Source: Tragulus kanchil (Eukaryota > Chordata > Mammalia > Artiodactyla > Tragulidae). From it: a stretch of 64,000 nucleotides of DNA. Shown piece by piece: positions 24,081-36,739 of this stretch (position 1 is its first letter; each line of letters starts with the position of its first letter). The stretch spans positions 9,018,501 through 9,082,500 of the forward strand of contig JAIOJX010000005.1 of assembly GCA_022376925.1 (NCBI GenBank), in the 5' to 3' direction. The translations under genes were made by a program, and so were the position numbers. The notes below the pieces were generated by a model. That model was not told the DNA's origin. It ran no database searches and worked only from the letters and a program-made list of their open reading frames with translations.

Positions 24081-24284
24081 TGGGACTTCCCCAATAGTTT
24101 GGTGGTAAAGAATCCACCTGCCATGCAGGGGATACACAAGACGTGGGTTCAATCCCTGGGCTGGGAAGATGCCCTGGAGAAGGAAATGGCAACTCATTCT
24201 AGAATAATTCTATGGACAGAGGAGCCTGGCAGGCTACAGTCCATGTGATCTAGAAGAATCAGACATGACTGAGTGACAGAGTAC
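24081..24284 (+). mobile_element. Bov-tA-type SINE with target-site duplication
   Basis: Full element with a 12-bp duplication atgtctataaaa at 24069-24080 and 24285-24296. Its head reads gggacttccc, a kappa-B-like decamer. Confidence 0.87.
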
Positions 24285-24316
24285 ATGTCTATAAAAAGGA
24301 TTAAAGGTCCTAAAGA

Positions 24317-24647
24317 GGGCTTCCCTGGTGGTCCAGTGGGTAAGGACACTGCCTGGCAGTGCAAGGGGCGCCGGTTCGATCCCTGGCCTGGGAAGATCCC
24401 ACGTGCCGCGGAGCGGCTGGACCCATGTGTCCAATGACCGAGCCGGAGCTCTGGAGCGCATGCGCCCAGAGCCAGTGCTCTGCGACAACAGAGGCCACCA
24501 CGATGGGAGGCCCAAAGGGGTCAAAGAACAAAGATGGATGAAAATAGACAAATGAAAGGCCAATAGAAGTAGCCCACCTGCTCCCTACCTCCCCACCCCA
24601 TCCCCCCAAAATAAATAAATAAATAAATCTAAAAAATTTTTTTAAAA
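24317..24647 (+). mobile_element. CHR-like SINE, complete
   Basis: Full-length element in unduplicated DNA with an AAAT tail. Perfect 14-bp target-site duplication aaaggtcctaaaga at 24303-24316 and 24648-24661. Confidence 0.88.
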
Positions 24648-24661
24648 AAAGGTCCTAAAGA

Positions 24662-25914
24662 TTTAAATAAGAAAAAGAAAGATTTAAATGATACCTTAAA
24701 TGTAAGAATGAGACTGATTTATAAAAAGAAGAATTAGAGAAAGCAATGAAATTTTTGTTGAAATTTTATTATTCTATAAAGGAAGATTGTAAATCATCTG
24801 TAGCTTTGTCTGAATAAGAATAAAAACAGAAAGAAGTGGCACTCTGAAGTTACACTGAGGCACACTTACATGCATAATGATTTAATGATATACTCCAACT
24901 GCAGGAGTCTATAAAACCATAAAAGTATACTCAAACATTCTTTTCAGTACCTATAATTTTAAATCTTTGACAAACATTTTGATAATATTCTGATATCTCT
25001 AAAGGTGTAATATGAATCTCCATTTACCTTCAAGTGCAAACGTCCTATGACTCAGCTAAGTAGTGGCCATCATCTAGATGGCCTCCAGACACCATCCTCA
25101 GGGGTGTCAAATATTACTGAGCCCACATGTATGTGAAAATAGAACACAACTTTACACATTCCTGAGCTCCTTCTTGAACTCTAACCTTCTTTCGATAGAC
25201 TTGGAAGTCTGTTATTTAAGGCATTTCAAGTTAATATGCTGTCATCTCCCCCTACAATGTAGGTTCTGGAGTTTTCCTCCTTCTTCATTCATTGTAAGTG
25301 ACCCATTTCCTGTAAGAGCAGAAAAGCTGAGGTGTCAGACAGAGGGGAAGGATAATAGAAAGTCTCTGGCTGAAAAAAATGGATCAACGTGTACTAGGTT
25401 AGAGGATCAAATTTCTAGACAGAATAACCTAGCATTTCATTCAGACACAAGTAAAACATTACACAAGGAGCTGGTCTTTTTTTTTTTTTTTTAATCAGAT
25501 GTATAGTTTTTCTGTTCTAAAGCATATTTGTGTCTGCTGCCAGAAAAGTACAGGTAATTGCCTCCAGGTGTTTGCCTGCAGGAAGTCATTGAAATGCAGT
25601 GCTGATAATGGCAGTTTCCTCAGCAGCAAAAACTAACCTGCAGGAACCTCGCAGGCACAGGTATATTTTAGAATAGCAGTGCCAGCCAGCTGAAAGGCTG
25701 TAGACCCAGAAGGCCCAGTGTAACAGGGAACACATTAACTAAAACAAGAATCAGGGTGCATTTTTAAGCTGTTCTCAAAAATTCAAGATTAAAAAAGAAT
25801 GCCATTGGTTTCAATGTTTTGAACTTGTTTATTTTTCGTAACTGTTTACTCATCTAGGCTAACTGCATAGTAGTTCCCCTCCCCCATTACCAAAGAGGAA
25901 AACTAGAATATAGC
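24662..25914. other. Unassigned intergenic DNA
   Basis: Unduplicated and free of recognised repeats apart from a poly-T run near 25480. 25500-25760 is more GC-balanced and could be a conserved noncoding element, which cannot be judged without alignment. The 138-codon ORF at 25078-25494 ends in a poly-F run from the poly-T and is not convincing. Confidence 0.45.
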
Positions 25915-26205
25915 TATTCTCTGGAAGGACTGCTGCTGATGCTGAAGCTCTAATCCTTTGGCCACTGGATGCAAAGAGAAATCTCATTGGTAAAGACCTT
26001 GATGCTGGGAAAAATTGAGGGCAGGAGGAGACGGGGGAGGATGGAGGAGAAGGCAGGAGGAGACAGAGGATGAGATGGTTGGATGGCATCACTGACTCAA
26101 TGGACATGAGTTTGAGCCAGCGCAGGGAGATAGTGAAGGACAGGGAAGTCTGGTGGGCTGCGGTCCTGGGGGTAGCAAAGAGTCAGATGTGACTTACTGA
26201 CCTAA
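25915..26205 (+). mobile_element. BovB LINE 3' end, short
   Basis: A 290-bp 5'-truncated BovB end with gctgctgatgctgaagctc, gatgagatggttggatggca and a degenerate agcaaagagtcagatgtgac, in unduplicated DNA. Confidence 0.8.
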
Positions 26206-26289
26206 GATTAACAACAAAATGTTTCTTTACGTTTTGTTTTTATGAAAGTTTATATTAAAAAATAAAATCTGGACCTTTTTTTCCACTGT

Positions 26290-26540
26290 GAATAGATACC
26301 CTACAGCACTTTATTTTAATGTATCTATTTGTATTGTAGTATAGGTGATTTATACTATTACATTCGTTTCAGGTGTACAATGCAGTGATTCAGTATTCTT
26401 ACAAATTGTTCTCCATTTACATTTATTTCAAAATTATTACTATATTTCCCTTTGTTGGACAATATATCTTTATTTATTAATATTTAAAATTCTTGTAGTT
26501 AGTCCTATATCCTTATCTCACCTGTCTCCCTGATGAACCA
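26290..26540 (-). mobile_element. L1 3' end, antisense
   Basis: Reverse L1 end with tcaggtgtacaatgcagtga and tacaaattgttctccattta. Confidence 0.55.
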
Positions 26541-26989
26541 TTAGCATTTAGCTCATTTCCTTCACGCAAAGGACAAGGATATTTTTTATGAAAGGCACAA
26601 ACCTGTGAAGGCAAAATAAACAAGAAGGAAGACAATGGCCAGCACATGTTTGGAGATCCAAGAAAGATAAGTTCTAAGTCAGCTATAGGAAAAGTTAAGA
26701 AATAGCCTGATTCAGGGGAACATTTTTCAAGAAAAAAATCCAGGAAAGGGTATCTTTGGGCCTCTAGAAGCTCTGTTGCAGGTGAGGTTGTTTAAGAGGG
26801 AGTTGGACCACCAGATCCCCTCATCTGTTCTGTGGGCCAGGTCAGCTGCCAACCCAGCAGACGACTGGAGAAAATGAAGTCCAAGAGACAGACATGCAAA
26901 GCGGACGGTCCCAGAAACAAGGGGACTGACCTTATGTACTGAGCACTAGGATTTCTGGTCTTTCTCTTTTTTATATAAGTTCTTTTTAA
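26541..26989. other. Unassigned DNA
   Basis: Nothing recognised. It could be an old element too diverged to name. Confidence 0.4.
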
Positions 26990-27297
26990 AAATGTCATTT
27001 TTGGATGGTCCTGGGTCTTCCTTGCTGCTGGGGCTGTTCTCTCTTGAGCTGGGGCTGCTCTCTGTTTCAGTGCCAGGACTTCTCACTGCAGTGGCTTCTC
27101 TTGCTGGGGTGCACAGGCTGTGGCACACTCGGGCTTTAGTAGCTGTGGCTCCTGGACTCCAGAGTGCAGGCTCAGTGGTTGTGGTACCTGGGCTTAGTTG
27201 CTCTGCGGCAGGTGAGATCTTCCCGTACCAGGGAATTGAACCCCCATCTCCTGCTTTGGCAGGTGGATTCTTAACTACTGAGTCACCAGGGAAGGCC
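26990..27297 (-). mobile_element. CHR-type SINE, reverse
   Basis: Reads as an older CHR-type SINE on the minus strand, with cttctcttgctggggtgcac and a tRNA-like end at gtcaccagggaaggcc. The part from 27070 recurs at 28181-28408. Confidence 0.75.
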
Positions 27298-27340
27298 TCC
27301 AGTATTTCTTGCCCTTTTCTGGTCTGACACACTGGTGGGG

Positions 27341-27390
27341 ACACACACACACACACACACAAATATACATGCACACACACACACACATAC
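27341..27390. repeat. Compound (CA)n
   Basis: Two CA runs separated by aaatatacatg. Same length in the D10 copy at 28452-28501. Confidence 0.85.
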
Positions 27391-27749
27391 AGGCAGGTGA
27401 TTGATGTTGTCTTTAGAAAACTTGCCCAGCCTAAGAGAAACAATATAAAAATATTGTCACCGTGGGCCCTTCTAGGAAGAGCAAAGTCAGGTCGCCAGTG
27501 AAGTTCCTGGTGAATGACCATGAGTCACACACTCATCCAATGAGCTTTGAGTTTGCATTCCTAGGAAGAACATCCAGGCGAGGATCACCACGATCTGATT
27601 CTCCTATGAGACCGAAACAAATATTCAGCAATAGGAGAAAACACAGACTGTGGGGGAAAATAAAGCTGAAAAACTATCGCTAATACTCCTCAGAGACAAT
27701 CTGTGGTATATATAAGACAAGGATACTATTTTAGAAAAAGAATATCTGA

Positions 27750-27992
27750 GGGCTTCCCTGGTAGCTCAGTGGTGATGAGGTCACCTGCCAATGCAGGAGA
27801 CAGGTTCGATCCCTGATCTGGGAAGATGCCACATGCTGCAGAGCAAGTAAGCCCGTGAGTCACAACTATGGAGCCTGTGCTCTAGAGCCTCGGAGTCGCA
27901 ACTGTTGAAGCCCGTGAGCCTAAAGCCTGAGTTCCATAACAAGAGGAGTCACCGCAGCAAGAAGCCTGCTCACCTCAACCAGAGAGTGGGCA
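27750..27992 (+). mobile_element. CHR-type SINE
   Basis: Plus-strand element with head gggcttccctggtagctc, box B ggttcgatccc and a diverged CHR body. Confidence 0.75.
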
Positions 27993-28180
27993 TGGGTGAG
28001 TAAAGAGATCATAGAAATTAAAATGGAATTATGTGGAAATAAATTCAATAGAGAGTTGGAAGATAACTTAGAGGAAATCTACCAAAATTGAAGCCAACAT
28101 GGAAACAGAGGATAAAAGATAAGAAAACTAGACGGCGTGTCCAGGAGGTGGAATACCTGTCTGGCAGGGCTGTTCCCCCA

Positions 28181-28408
28181 GTGCCAGGACTTCTGACTGC
28201 AGTGGCTTCTCTTGCTGGGGTGCACAGGCTGTGGCACACTCGGGCTTTAGTAGCTGTGGCTCCTGGACTCCAGAGTGCAGGCTCAGTGGTTGTGGTACCT
28301 GGGCTTAGTTGCTCTGCGGCAGGTGAGATCTTCCCGTACCAGGGAATTGAACCCCCATCTCCTGCTTTGGCAGGTGGATTCTTAACTACTGAGTCACCAG
28401 GGAAGGCC
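28181..28408 (-). mobile_element. CHR-type SINE, partial D10 copy
   Basis: Second copy of the right part of the 26990-27297 element, created by D10. Confidence 0.75.
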
Positions 28409-28860
28409 TCCAGTATTTCTTGCCCTTTTCTGGTCTGACACACTGGTGGGGACACACACACACACACACACAAATATACATGCACACACACACACACATA
28501 CAGGCAGGTGATTGATGTTGTCTTTAGAAAACTTGCCCAGCCTAAGAGAAACAATATAAAAATATTGTCACCGTGGGCCCTTCTAGGAAGAGCAAAGTCA
28601 GGTCGCCAGTGAAGTTCCTGGTGAATGACCATGAGTCACACACTCATCCAATGAGCTTTGAGTTTGCATTCCTAGGAAGAACATCCAGGCGAGGATCACC
28701 ACGATCTGATTCTCCTATGAGACCGAAACAAATATTCAGCAATAGGAGAAAACACAGACTGTGGGGGAAAATAAAGCTGAAAAACTATCGCTAATACTCC
28801 TCAGAGACAATCTGTGGTATATATAAGACAAGGATACTATTTTAGAAAAAGAATATCTGA

Positions 28861-29103
28861 GGGCTTCCCTGGTAGCTCAGTGGTGATGAGGTCACCTGCC
28901 AATGCAGGAGACAGGTTCGATCCCTGATCTGGGAAGATGCCACATGCTGCAGAGCAAGTAAGCCCGTGAGTCACAACTATGGAGCCTGTGCTCTAGAGCC
29001 TCGGAGTCGCAACTGTTGAAGCCCGTGAGCCTAAAGCCTGAGTTCCATAACAAGAGGAGTCACCGCAGCAAGAAGCCTGCTCACCTCAACCAGAGAGTGG
29101 GCA
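28861..29103 (+). mobile_element. CHR-type SINE, D10 copy
   Basis: Repeat of the 27750-27992 element, 1111 bp downstream. Confidence 0.75.
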
Positions 29104-29280
29104 TGGGTGAGTAAAGAGATCATAGAAATTAAAATGGAATTATGTGGAAATAAATTCAATAGAGAGTTGGAAGATAACTTAGAGGAAATCTACCAAAATT
29201 GAAGCCAACATGGGAAACAGAGGATAAAAGATAAGAAAACTAGACGGCGTGTCCAGGAGGTGGAATACCTGTCTGGCAGG

Positions 29281-30477
29281 AGTTCCACACTGAGAACTGA
29301 GCAAAAAGAAATCAGAAAACAGAATGTAGTGAAATAACTCAATGGTTCCCCAAACACAAACACATGTGATTTTAAATCAAAACAAACTCAGCACCAGAGA
29401 TAATAACTCTATGTTATACATCACTGTGAAATTTTAGAACTCTGGAGATAAAAAAATATGCCAAGAGATTCTAGAAAGAAGAGATTTTATATAGATCAAG
29501 ATGCAGAGTGGCAGGACATTTCTCAACAGTGATGCTCAAACCTAGACGACAATGAATGCCTCCAATTTTGTAGAAAATCATTTCCATCCTAGAACTCTTG
29601 TTCAGACCAAATATAAATTGAGTGTGAAGGTAGAACAAAGACATTCTCAGATGTTCCAAGTCTCAAAAAGGTTTTGTTTTCTGTAAGTCCTTTCTTAGGA
29701 AGTCTCTGAAGAATAAGTTCCACTCAAATAAGGGAGGAAACTAAGAGGAAGGCACAGGATCCAGGAGATGGGACCCCGCTTGAGAAATCAAGAGAAACAA
29801 TCCCCAGGATGGTGACAGAGGGGATCCCCCAGAAAACAGTGGCATGTCAAGGTTAGGGTCACTCTTCCCAAGTCAAGATGCTCCAAGACAGAGCTGGTCC
29901 CTAAAACTGGATTCATACTAGATTGAGTGAGTTTGACTGTATTCAGATGGCGTTTACCCATCTTAGATTGACTCTAAAAACACACGGCAAATACACAGAT
30001 TAGGCAATTATCTTCACCAGGGAAATAAAGAAAAGGCTCTGCAGTCTGTGGTATGGTTTAGCTGTGGATAGCGTTCATAATAATACACCTGGTTACTGTG
30101 ATAATATGTCTGTACATATTGCTCGTCCAAGCAAAATGCCCATCTCTGTGGGGCACCAGGGGAGTGGGCATTGTAACTGAGAGAGGGGTGATGATAAAGA
30201 GAAAGGTAGAGTAACTAAAAAATTATGGAGTACCAGGGGTTAAGGGACTTCCCACTTTAATGTCATGACTTTCTCCACCCAGCTAGTCCAGCACTTCTAC
30301 TGAAAGCAAGATAAATGGGTGGGTCAGGTGAGGAGTTAGGAGTCAGAGAGAAAAGCCAAGTTTCCAGTCCTCAGAGGCAGGACATAGAGTCAGCTGTGGG
30401 AAGCACTCTCAAGTATAATTTAACCACGCTGGTTGAGATCAAAGAAGCATATTAATATTCAGGCCTATCTCATTTAG
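29281..30477. other. Unassigned DNA
   Basis: No repeat or gene recognised. Holds a GGGACTTCCC decamer at 30244-30253 (copy 31296-31305). Duplicated by D11. Confidence 0.45.
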
Positions 30478-31561
30478 GGGCTTCCCAGGCGGTATTAGTG
30501 GTAAAGAATATGCCAAGAGATTCTAGAAAGAAGAGATTTTATATAGATCAAGATGCAGAGTGGCAGGACATTTCTCAACAGTGATGCTCAAACCTAGACG
30601 ACAATGAATGCCTCCAATTTTGTAGAAAATCATTTCCATCCTAGAACTCTTGTTCAGACCAAATATAAATTGAGTGTGAAGGTAGAACAAAGACATTCTC
30701 AGATGTTCCAAGTCTCAAAAAGGTTTTGTTTTCTGTAAGTCCTTTCTTAGGAAGTCTCTGAAGAATAAGTTCCACTCAAATAAGGGAGGAAACTAAGAGG
30801 AAGGCACAGGATCCAGGAGATGGGACCCCGCTTGAGAAATCAAGAGAAACAATCCCCAGGATGGTGACAGAGGGGATCCCCCAGAAAACAGTGGCATGTC
30901 AAGGTTAGGGTCACTCTTCCCAAGTCAAGATGCTCCAAGACAGAGCTGGTCCCTAAAACTGGATTCATACTAGATTGAGTGAGTTTGACTGTATTCAGAT
31001 GGCGTTTACCCATCTTAGATTGACTCTAAAAACACACGGCAAATACACAGATTAGGCAATTATCTTCACCAGGGAAATAAAGAAAAGGCTCTGCAGTCTG
31101 TGGTATGGTTTAGCTGTGGATAGCGTTCATAATAATACACCTGGTTACTGTGATAATATGTCTGTACATATTGCTCGTCCAAGCAAAATGCCCATCTCTG
31201 TGGGGCACCAGGGGAGTGGGCATTGTAACTGAGAGAGGGGTGATGATAAAGAGAAAGGTAGAGTAACTAAAAAATTATGGAGTACCAGGGGTTAAGGGAC
31301 TTCCCACTTTAATGTCATGACTTTCTCCACCCAGCTAGTCCAGCACTTCTACTGAAAGCAAGATAAATGGGTGGGTCAGGTGAGGAGTTAGGAGTCAGAG
31401 AGAAAAGCCAAGTTTCCAGTCCTCAGAGGCAGGACATAGAGTCAGCTGTGGGAAGCACTCTCAAGTATAATTTAACCACGCTGGTTGAGATCAAAGAAGC
31501 ATATTAATATTCAGGCCTATCTCATTTAGGGGCTTCCCAGGCGGTATTAGTGGTAAAGAAT
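29455..31561. repeat. Tandem duplication D11, period 1052
   Basis: Copy 1 ends at 30508 and copy 2 starts there, inside the head of a Bov SINE, with about 3 bases of shared sequence at the join. This is the shortest unit in the window. Confidence 0.95.
30478..30508 (+). mobile_element. Bov SINE head, cut at D11 junction
   Basis: First 31 bases of the SINE that is complete at 31530-31752. Confidence 0.75.
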
Positions 31562-31752
31562 CCACCAGCCAAGGCAGGAAACTTAAGAGAGGCAGGTTCG
31601 ATCCATGGATGGGGAAGATTCCCTGGAGAAGGGAATGGCAACCCACTCCAGTTCTCTCACCTGGAGAATCTCATGGATAGAGGAGGCTGGTGGGCTACCA
31701 TCCATGGGGCTGCACAGAGTTGGATACAACTGAACGACTTAGCACACAGCAC
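31530..31752 (+). mobile_element. Bov-tA-type SINE
   Basis: Complete plus-strand element: ggcttcccaggcggtattag through aacgacttagcacac. D12 copy at 32670-32892. Confidence 0.85.
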
Positions 31753-31754
31753 AT

Positions 31755-32140
31755 ACCTCGTTTTACTGTGCCTCACAGATACTGAGCTTCTCACAAATTG
31801 AAGGTTTGTGGCGGCGTGCATGGGTCAAGTCTATCAGCGCCATTTTTCCAATAGTATTCTCTCACTTCATGTCTCTGTATCTCTTTCTCGTAATTCTCAC
31901 AATATATTAAACTTTTTCATTTTCATTATTTGTTATGGTGATCTGTAATCAGTGATCTTTGATGTTACTATTATAACTGCTTTGGCACTTTTTAGCAATA
32001 AAATATTTTAAAATTGAGGTATGTATTTCTTTTTAGACATAAGCTATTATTGCACATGCAAAAGGTGCCAATATACAGTAATAACTTTCACATGCACATG
32101 GAAACCAAAATTCATATTGCTGTGATCTGTACCTCAACTC
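31755..32140 (+). mobile_element. Tigger1 DNA transposon relic, internally deleted
   Basis: Left part matches Tigger1 (gtctatcagcgccatttttc; tatggtgatctgtaatcagtg; gatctttgatgttactatta) and then jumps to the Tigger1 3' part (tagcaataaaatattttaaa; ttttagacataagctatta). The transposase region is absent, so this is a non-autonomous relic. D12 copy at 32895-33280. Confidence 0.75.
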
Positions 32141-32669
32141 TCAGCTCTGCACTATGCATGCATTGCAGCTACAGTTTGTATAACATATTATGCTTTTTGA
32201 ACAGTTGATTTGTAAACACTGTATTATCTCACCAGGCTTCACATGCTGTCACTATATATAAAGTGAGAAAATTGAAGCTGAAAAAATTCCCAAGATGACA
32301 TGACCAAGTAGGCTTTGCATTGCATTCAAAGCATTTTAAGAATCATGTTTGATCATCAGTGGGAAAAAAATCATTCTACTTAAGTATTAAATAGATGTTC
32401 TTACTTGGATAGTTTCTTGGTCAGCATGAAAGTTGAAAGCTTCACAAAGCTGAGAGGAAGTCAAGATTGCCCTCAATAGTTAGGGGGGGTAGGGTTATAC
32501 AACATATGTGTTTGCAATGAATGAACACAAACTTCTAACAGTTGGAGAGAAAAAAATTGTTTGAATCAGAGGCAGGACATTCAGCTGTGGGAAGCACTCT
32601 CAAGTATAATTTAACCACGCTGGTTGAGATCAAAGAAGCATATTAATATTCAGGCCTATCTCATTTAGG

Positions 32670-32892
32670 GGCTTCCCAGGCGGTATTAGTGGTAAAGAAT
32701 CCACCAGCCAAGGCAGGAAACTTAAGAGAGGCAGGTTCGATCCATGGATGGGGAAGTTTCCCCTGGAGAAGGGAATGGCAACCCACTCCAGTTCTCTCAC
32801 CTGGAGAATCTCATGGATAGAGGAGGCTGGTGGGCTACCATCCATGGGGCTGCACAGAGTTGGATACAACTGAACGACTTAGCACACAGCAC
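32670..32892 (+). mobile_element. Bov-tA-type SINE, D12 copy
   Basis: Repeat of 31530-31752. Confidence 0.85.
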
Positions 32893-32894
32893 AT

Positions 32895-33280
32895 ACCTCG
32901 TTTTACTGTGCCTCACAGATACTGAGCTTCTCACAAATTGAAGGTTTGTGGCGGCGTGCATGGGTCAAGTCTATCAGCGCCATTTTTCCAATAGTATTCT
33001 CTCACTTCATGTCTCTGTATCTCTTTCTCGTAATTCTCACAATATATTAAACTTTTTCATTTTCATTATTTGTTATGGTGATCTGTAATCAGTGATCTTT
33101 GATGTTACTATTATAACTGCTTTGGCACTTTTTAGCAATAAAATATTTTAAAATTGAGGTATGTATTTCTTTTTAGACATAAGCTATTATTGCACATGCA
33201 AAAGGTGCCAATATACAGTAATAACTTTCACATGCACATGGAAACCAAAATTCATATTGCTGTGATCTGTACCTCAACTC
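32895..33280 (+). mobile_element. Tigger1 relic, D12 copy
   Basis: Repeat of 31755-32140. Confidence 0.75.
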
Positions 33281-33342
33281 TCAGCTCTGCACTATGCATG
33301 CATTGCAGCTACAGTTTGTATAACATATTATGCTTTTTGAAC

Positions 33343-34143
33343 AGTTGATTTGTAAACACTGTATTATCTCACCAGGCTTCACATGCTGTCACTATATATA
33401 AAGTGAGAAAATTGAAGCTGAAAAAATTCCCAAGATGACATGACCAAGTAGGCTTTGCATTGCATTCAAAGCATTTTAAGAATCATGTTTGATCATCAGT
33501 GGGAAAAAAATCATTCTACTTAAGTATTAAATAGATGTTCTTACTTGGATAGTTTCTTGGTCAGCATGAAAGTTGAAAGCTTCACAAAGCTGAGAGGAAG
33601 TCAAGATTGCCCTCAATAGTTAGGGGGGGTAGGGTTATACAACATATGTGTTTGCAATGAATGAACACAAACTTCTAACAGTTGGAGAGAAAAAAAAATT
33701 GTTTGAAAACAGGCCATACTAAAACCTACCAGATACTAAATGTACTTAGGATGTCATGTTTGCAGAGAAATCTTTCTGTTATCTTTTCCACTTTGCAGTA
33801 CTTCCATGATTAATCACACCTTGAGGACAGGAGATGTTGAAAACTTCAGCATTTAATGTTAACCTACTCATAATTAAATTGTAGTTAAACAAGAGTAAAG
33901 GAAGATGTGCCTATACCTGAGATTAGAAAGATCTACGAGTACCGAAAAAAGAGGCAAAATACACAAATGAATTTTGTTTTTAAATTTGTATTTTACCGTG
34001 AATTCAAATTAGGTCTAGTATGTTACCTCAGATTGAAAAGAGTCTAGAATGTGAAGTCTAAATACTGTAAACTAAAGACAACTGAGGGGTTGTCTATATT
34101 GAACCACTCTGTTTTTAACAGTAAGTTACCACTTACCCATATT

Positions 34144-34182
<39 letters not shown>

Positions 34183-35222
34183 AAGTATTAGACACAAAAA
34201 GTAATAGTCTATGGGTCTTATTTCCCTGCAAGGATGCCTCATGGATAGCATTCAGTATTGGTTATTAATTAAAAAGGAAGACTCAGGAGGGTTATATAGA
34301 ATAATAAGAGCTGTCTACTCTAAACAATTTAGACCAGAAGGCAGAAAAAAAATTTTAGACCATGTCTGCATTAGCCTCACAGACATGACAACTGGCTAAT
34401 TGAGAGTATGTCAATTTTATGAGTTGATTTGTAAACACTGTATTATCTCACCAGGCTTCACATGCTGTCACTATATATAAAGTGAGAAAATTGAAGCTGA
34501 AAAAATTCCCAAGATGACATGACCAAGTAGGCTTTGCATTGCATTCAAAGCATTTTAAGAATCATGTTTGATCATCAGTGGGAAAAAAATCATTCTACTT
34601 AAGTATTAAATAGATGTTCTTACTTGGATAGTTTCTTGGTCAGCATGAAAGTTGAAAGCTTCACAAAGCTGAGAGGAAGTCAAGATTGCCCTCAATAGTT
34701 AGGGGGGGTAGGGTTATACAACATATGTGTTTGCAATGAATGAACACAAACTTCTAACAGTTGGAGAGAAAAAAAAATTGTTTGAAAACAGGCCATACTA
34801 AAACCTACCAGATACTAAATGTACTTAGGATGTCATGTTTGCAGAGAAATCTTTCTGTTATCTTTTCCACTTTGCAGTACTTCCATGATTAATCACACCT
34901 TGAGGACAGGAGATGTTGAAAACTTCAGCATTTAATGTTAACCTACTCATAATTAAATTGTAGTTAAACAAGAGTAAAGGAAGATGTGCCTATACCTGAG
35001 ATTAGAAAGATCTACGAGTACCGAAAAAAGAGGCAAAATACACAAATGAATTTTGTTTTTAAATTTGTATTTTACCGTGAATTCAAATTAGGTCTAGTAT
35101 GTTACCTCAGATTGAAAAGAGTCTAGAATGTGAAGTCTAAATACTGTAAACTAAAGACAACTGAGGGGTTGTCTATATTGAACCACTCTGTTTTTAACAG
35201 TAAGTTACCACTTACCCATATT

Positions 35223-35259
<37 letters not shown>

Positions 35260-35502
35260 AAGTATTAGACACAAAAAGTAATAGTCTATGGGTCTTATTT
35301 CCCTGCAAGGATGCCTCATGGATAGCATTCAGTATTGGTTATTAATTAAAAAGGAAGACTCAGGAGGGTTATATAGAATAATAAGAGCTGTCTACTCTAA
35401 ACAATTTAGACCAGAAGGCAGAAAAAAAATTTTAGACCATGTCTGCATTAGCCTCACAGACATGACAACTGGCTAATTGAGAGTATGTCAATTTTATGAG
35501 TT
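33343..35502. repeat. Tandem duplication D13, period about 1077
   Basis: Copy 1 is 33343-34421 and copy 2 is 34422-35502, abutting. The first 365 bp also lie in D12, so that stretch occurs three times (from about 32203, 33343 and 34422). Confidence 0.95.
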
Positions 35503-36431
35503 CATTGGACCATCTCACGGACTTGCCATGGGAAGGGGACAATCAAACTGAATGTGAGAGAATGGGTGGGGTCTGGATGAGCAAAGAGGAGGACGACAGG
35601 TATTCCTCTTAGTGTCAGTGATTAGAACTATGGAGAAAGGGAAGCTTCAAACTTGCTTCAGAAATAGCAAGTGGAGCCATGCAGCTGAAACAAAGACTTT
35701 ATTTAGGGAAGCTGCGGATGGTAACACTGGAGATGCACTCTTGGATCACACTGGGGCTTGAAAACAAGCCGGGGAATATGGGCTTCATCATGTCATTAGA
35801 AGGGAGCTACTGGGTTTCTTCAGTTACATGATCAAAGCTTTATTTTTAGGAGCTAATTCGTGGCTGATTAAGGGAAGCTCAGAATGTTTGGACTCTAGCC
35901 CTATCTTTTCCAAGTTGTTTTCGTGATGGACAACTGTGTTCTCTCCCCAGACACCCTCTAATGTTAATATTGGCAGCCATGGAGTACTACTGAATTAATC
36001 TACAATTGATAAGCTTCATATTAAATGTAAGATAGGCTGTACTTGCTTTTCATCTTTAGCAATCTTTTGAAGGAAAAAGTGAGGAAAAAGACAACTTTTA
36101 ATGTATCAACATGGACCTCCACATCTTAGGATGATAATAATGATATCTCAAGTCTTCTAAATGGAGCGGAGGGTAGCGAGTTGGTGTTAGGAAAATGGGG
36201 AGGACGGTGTTGGGTAAGAGAAAATTGAGGGAATTATCAACATGTGCTAGGAAATGACGTCAAAATTGTGAGTTATGAGTGGCTGTAAAGAGATAATTCT
36301 GATTTTAGTTAGTTAGAGAACCTATATTCCCGAAGCCAGCTGTCAGGGCAACATAAACCAGAAGAAGAAGAGAGATTGTGCAAAATCCCCATCTAAAAAA
36401 TTCAAGGTACTTGCAAATATTAATAGAATTG
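33709..36431. other. Unassigned DNA with one microsatellite
   Basis: No gene seen. Left part doubled by D13; 35503-36431 is single copy and featureless to me. Confidence 0.45.
34143..34182. repeat. (TC)n(AC)n compound microsatellite
   Basis: TC run directly followed by AC run. The D13 copy at about 35222-35259 is 2 bases shorter. Confidence 0.88.
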
Positions 36432-36639
36432 TCATTGATATTATAAGTAATTCAGTTATTATAATTGAATTTGATGGCAAATGTCCAATTCACAAATGAT
36501 AGAACCTAAAAATAATATTATCATAGGTTTAAGAATAAGCCATTTGCTCCAAACTCAGAAGCACAGGTGAGAAAGAAAAAAGCAGTAGAACAGCATGTAG
36601 TTTCAAGTATGGAAGTAAATGTCACTTAAAAAGGAATCA

Positions 36640-36739
36640 GGGACTTCCCTGGTGGTCCAGTGGTTAAGACTCCGTGTTCCCACATGCTGCAACTAAGACC
36701 CAGTGCAGTCAAATAAATAATTTGAAAAGAAAAAAAAAA
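36640..36739 (+). mobile_element. Internally deleted CHR-type SINE
   Basis: About 100 bp only: the head gggacttccctggtggtcc runs quickly into cacatgctgcaactaagacc and an A-rich tail, so most of the body is missing. D14 copy at 37741-37840. Confidence 0.7.

Larger units (their letters stand above)
27070..29280. repeat. Tandem duplication D10, period 1111
   Basis: Copy 1 is 27070-28168 and copy 2 is 28181-29280. The 12 linker bases resemble a shortened version of the flank left of copy 1. Each unit holds parts of two CHR-type SINEs. Confidence 0.95.
31424..33708. repeat. Tandem duplication D12, period about 1140
   Basis: Copy 1 is 31424-32566 and copy 2 is 32567-33708. Copy 2 has a 4-base loss about 13 bases after its start. 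Both contain a Bov SINE and the Tigger1 relic. Confidence 0.95.

Noticed and set aside
2369..24609. Recurrent ORFs of 60-230 codons with shared Trp/Ser/Pro-rich sequences
   Set aside because: All are readings of the tRNA-derived SINE body in various frames, recurring wherever the SINE lies.
26946..28632. 191- and 195-codon minus-strand ORFs
   Set aside because: They read through a CHR SINE and a CA microsatellite (Val-Cys runs). The two share their first part only because of D10.
31755..32140. Active DNA transposon
   Set aside because: The Tigger1 relic lacks the transposase region and is diverged.
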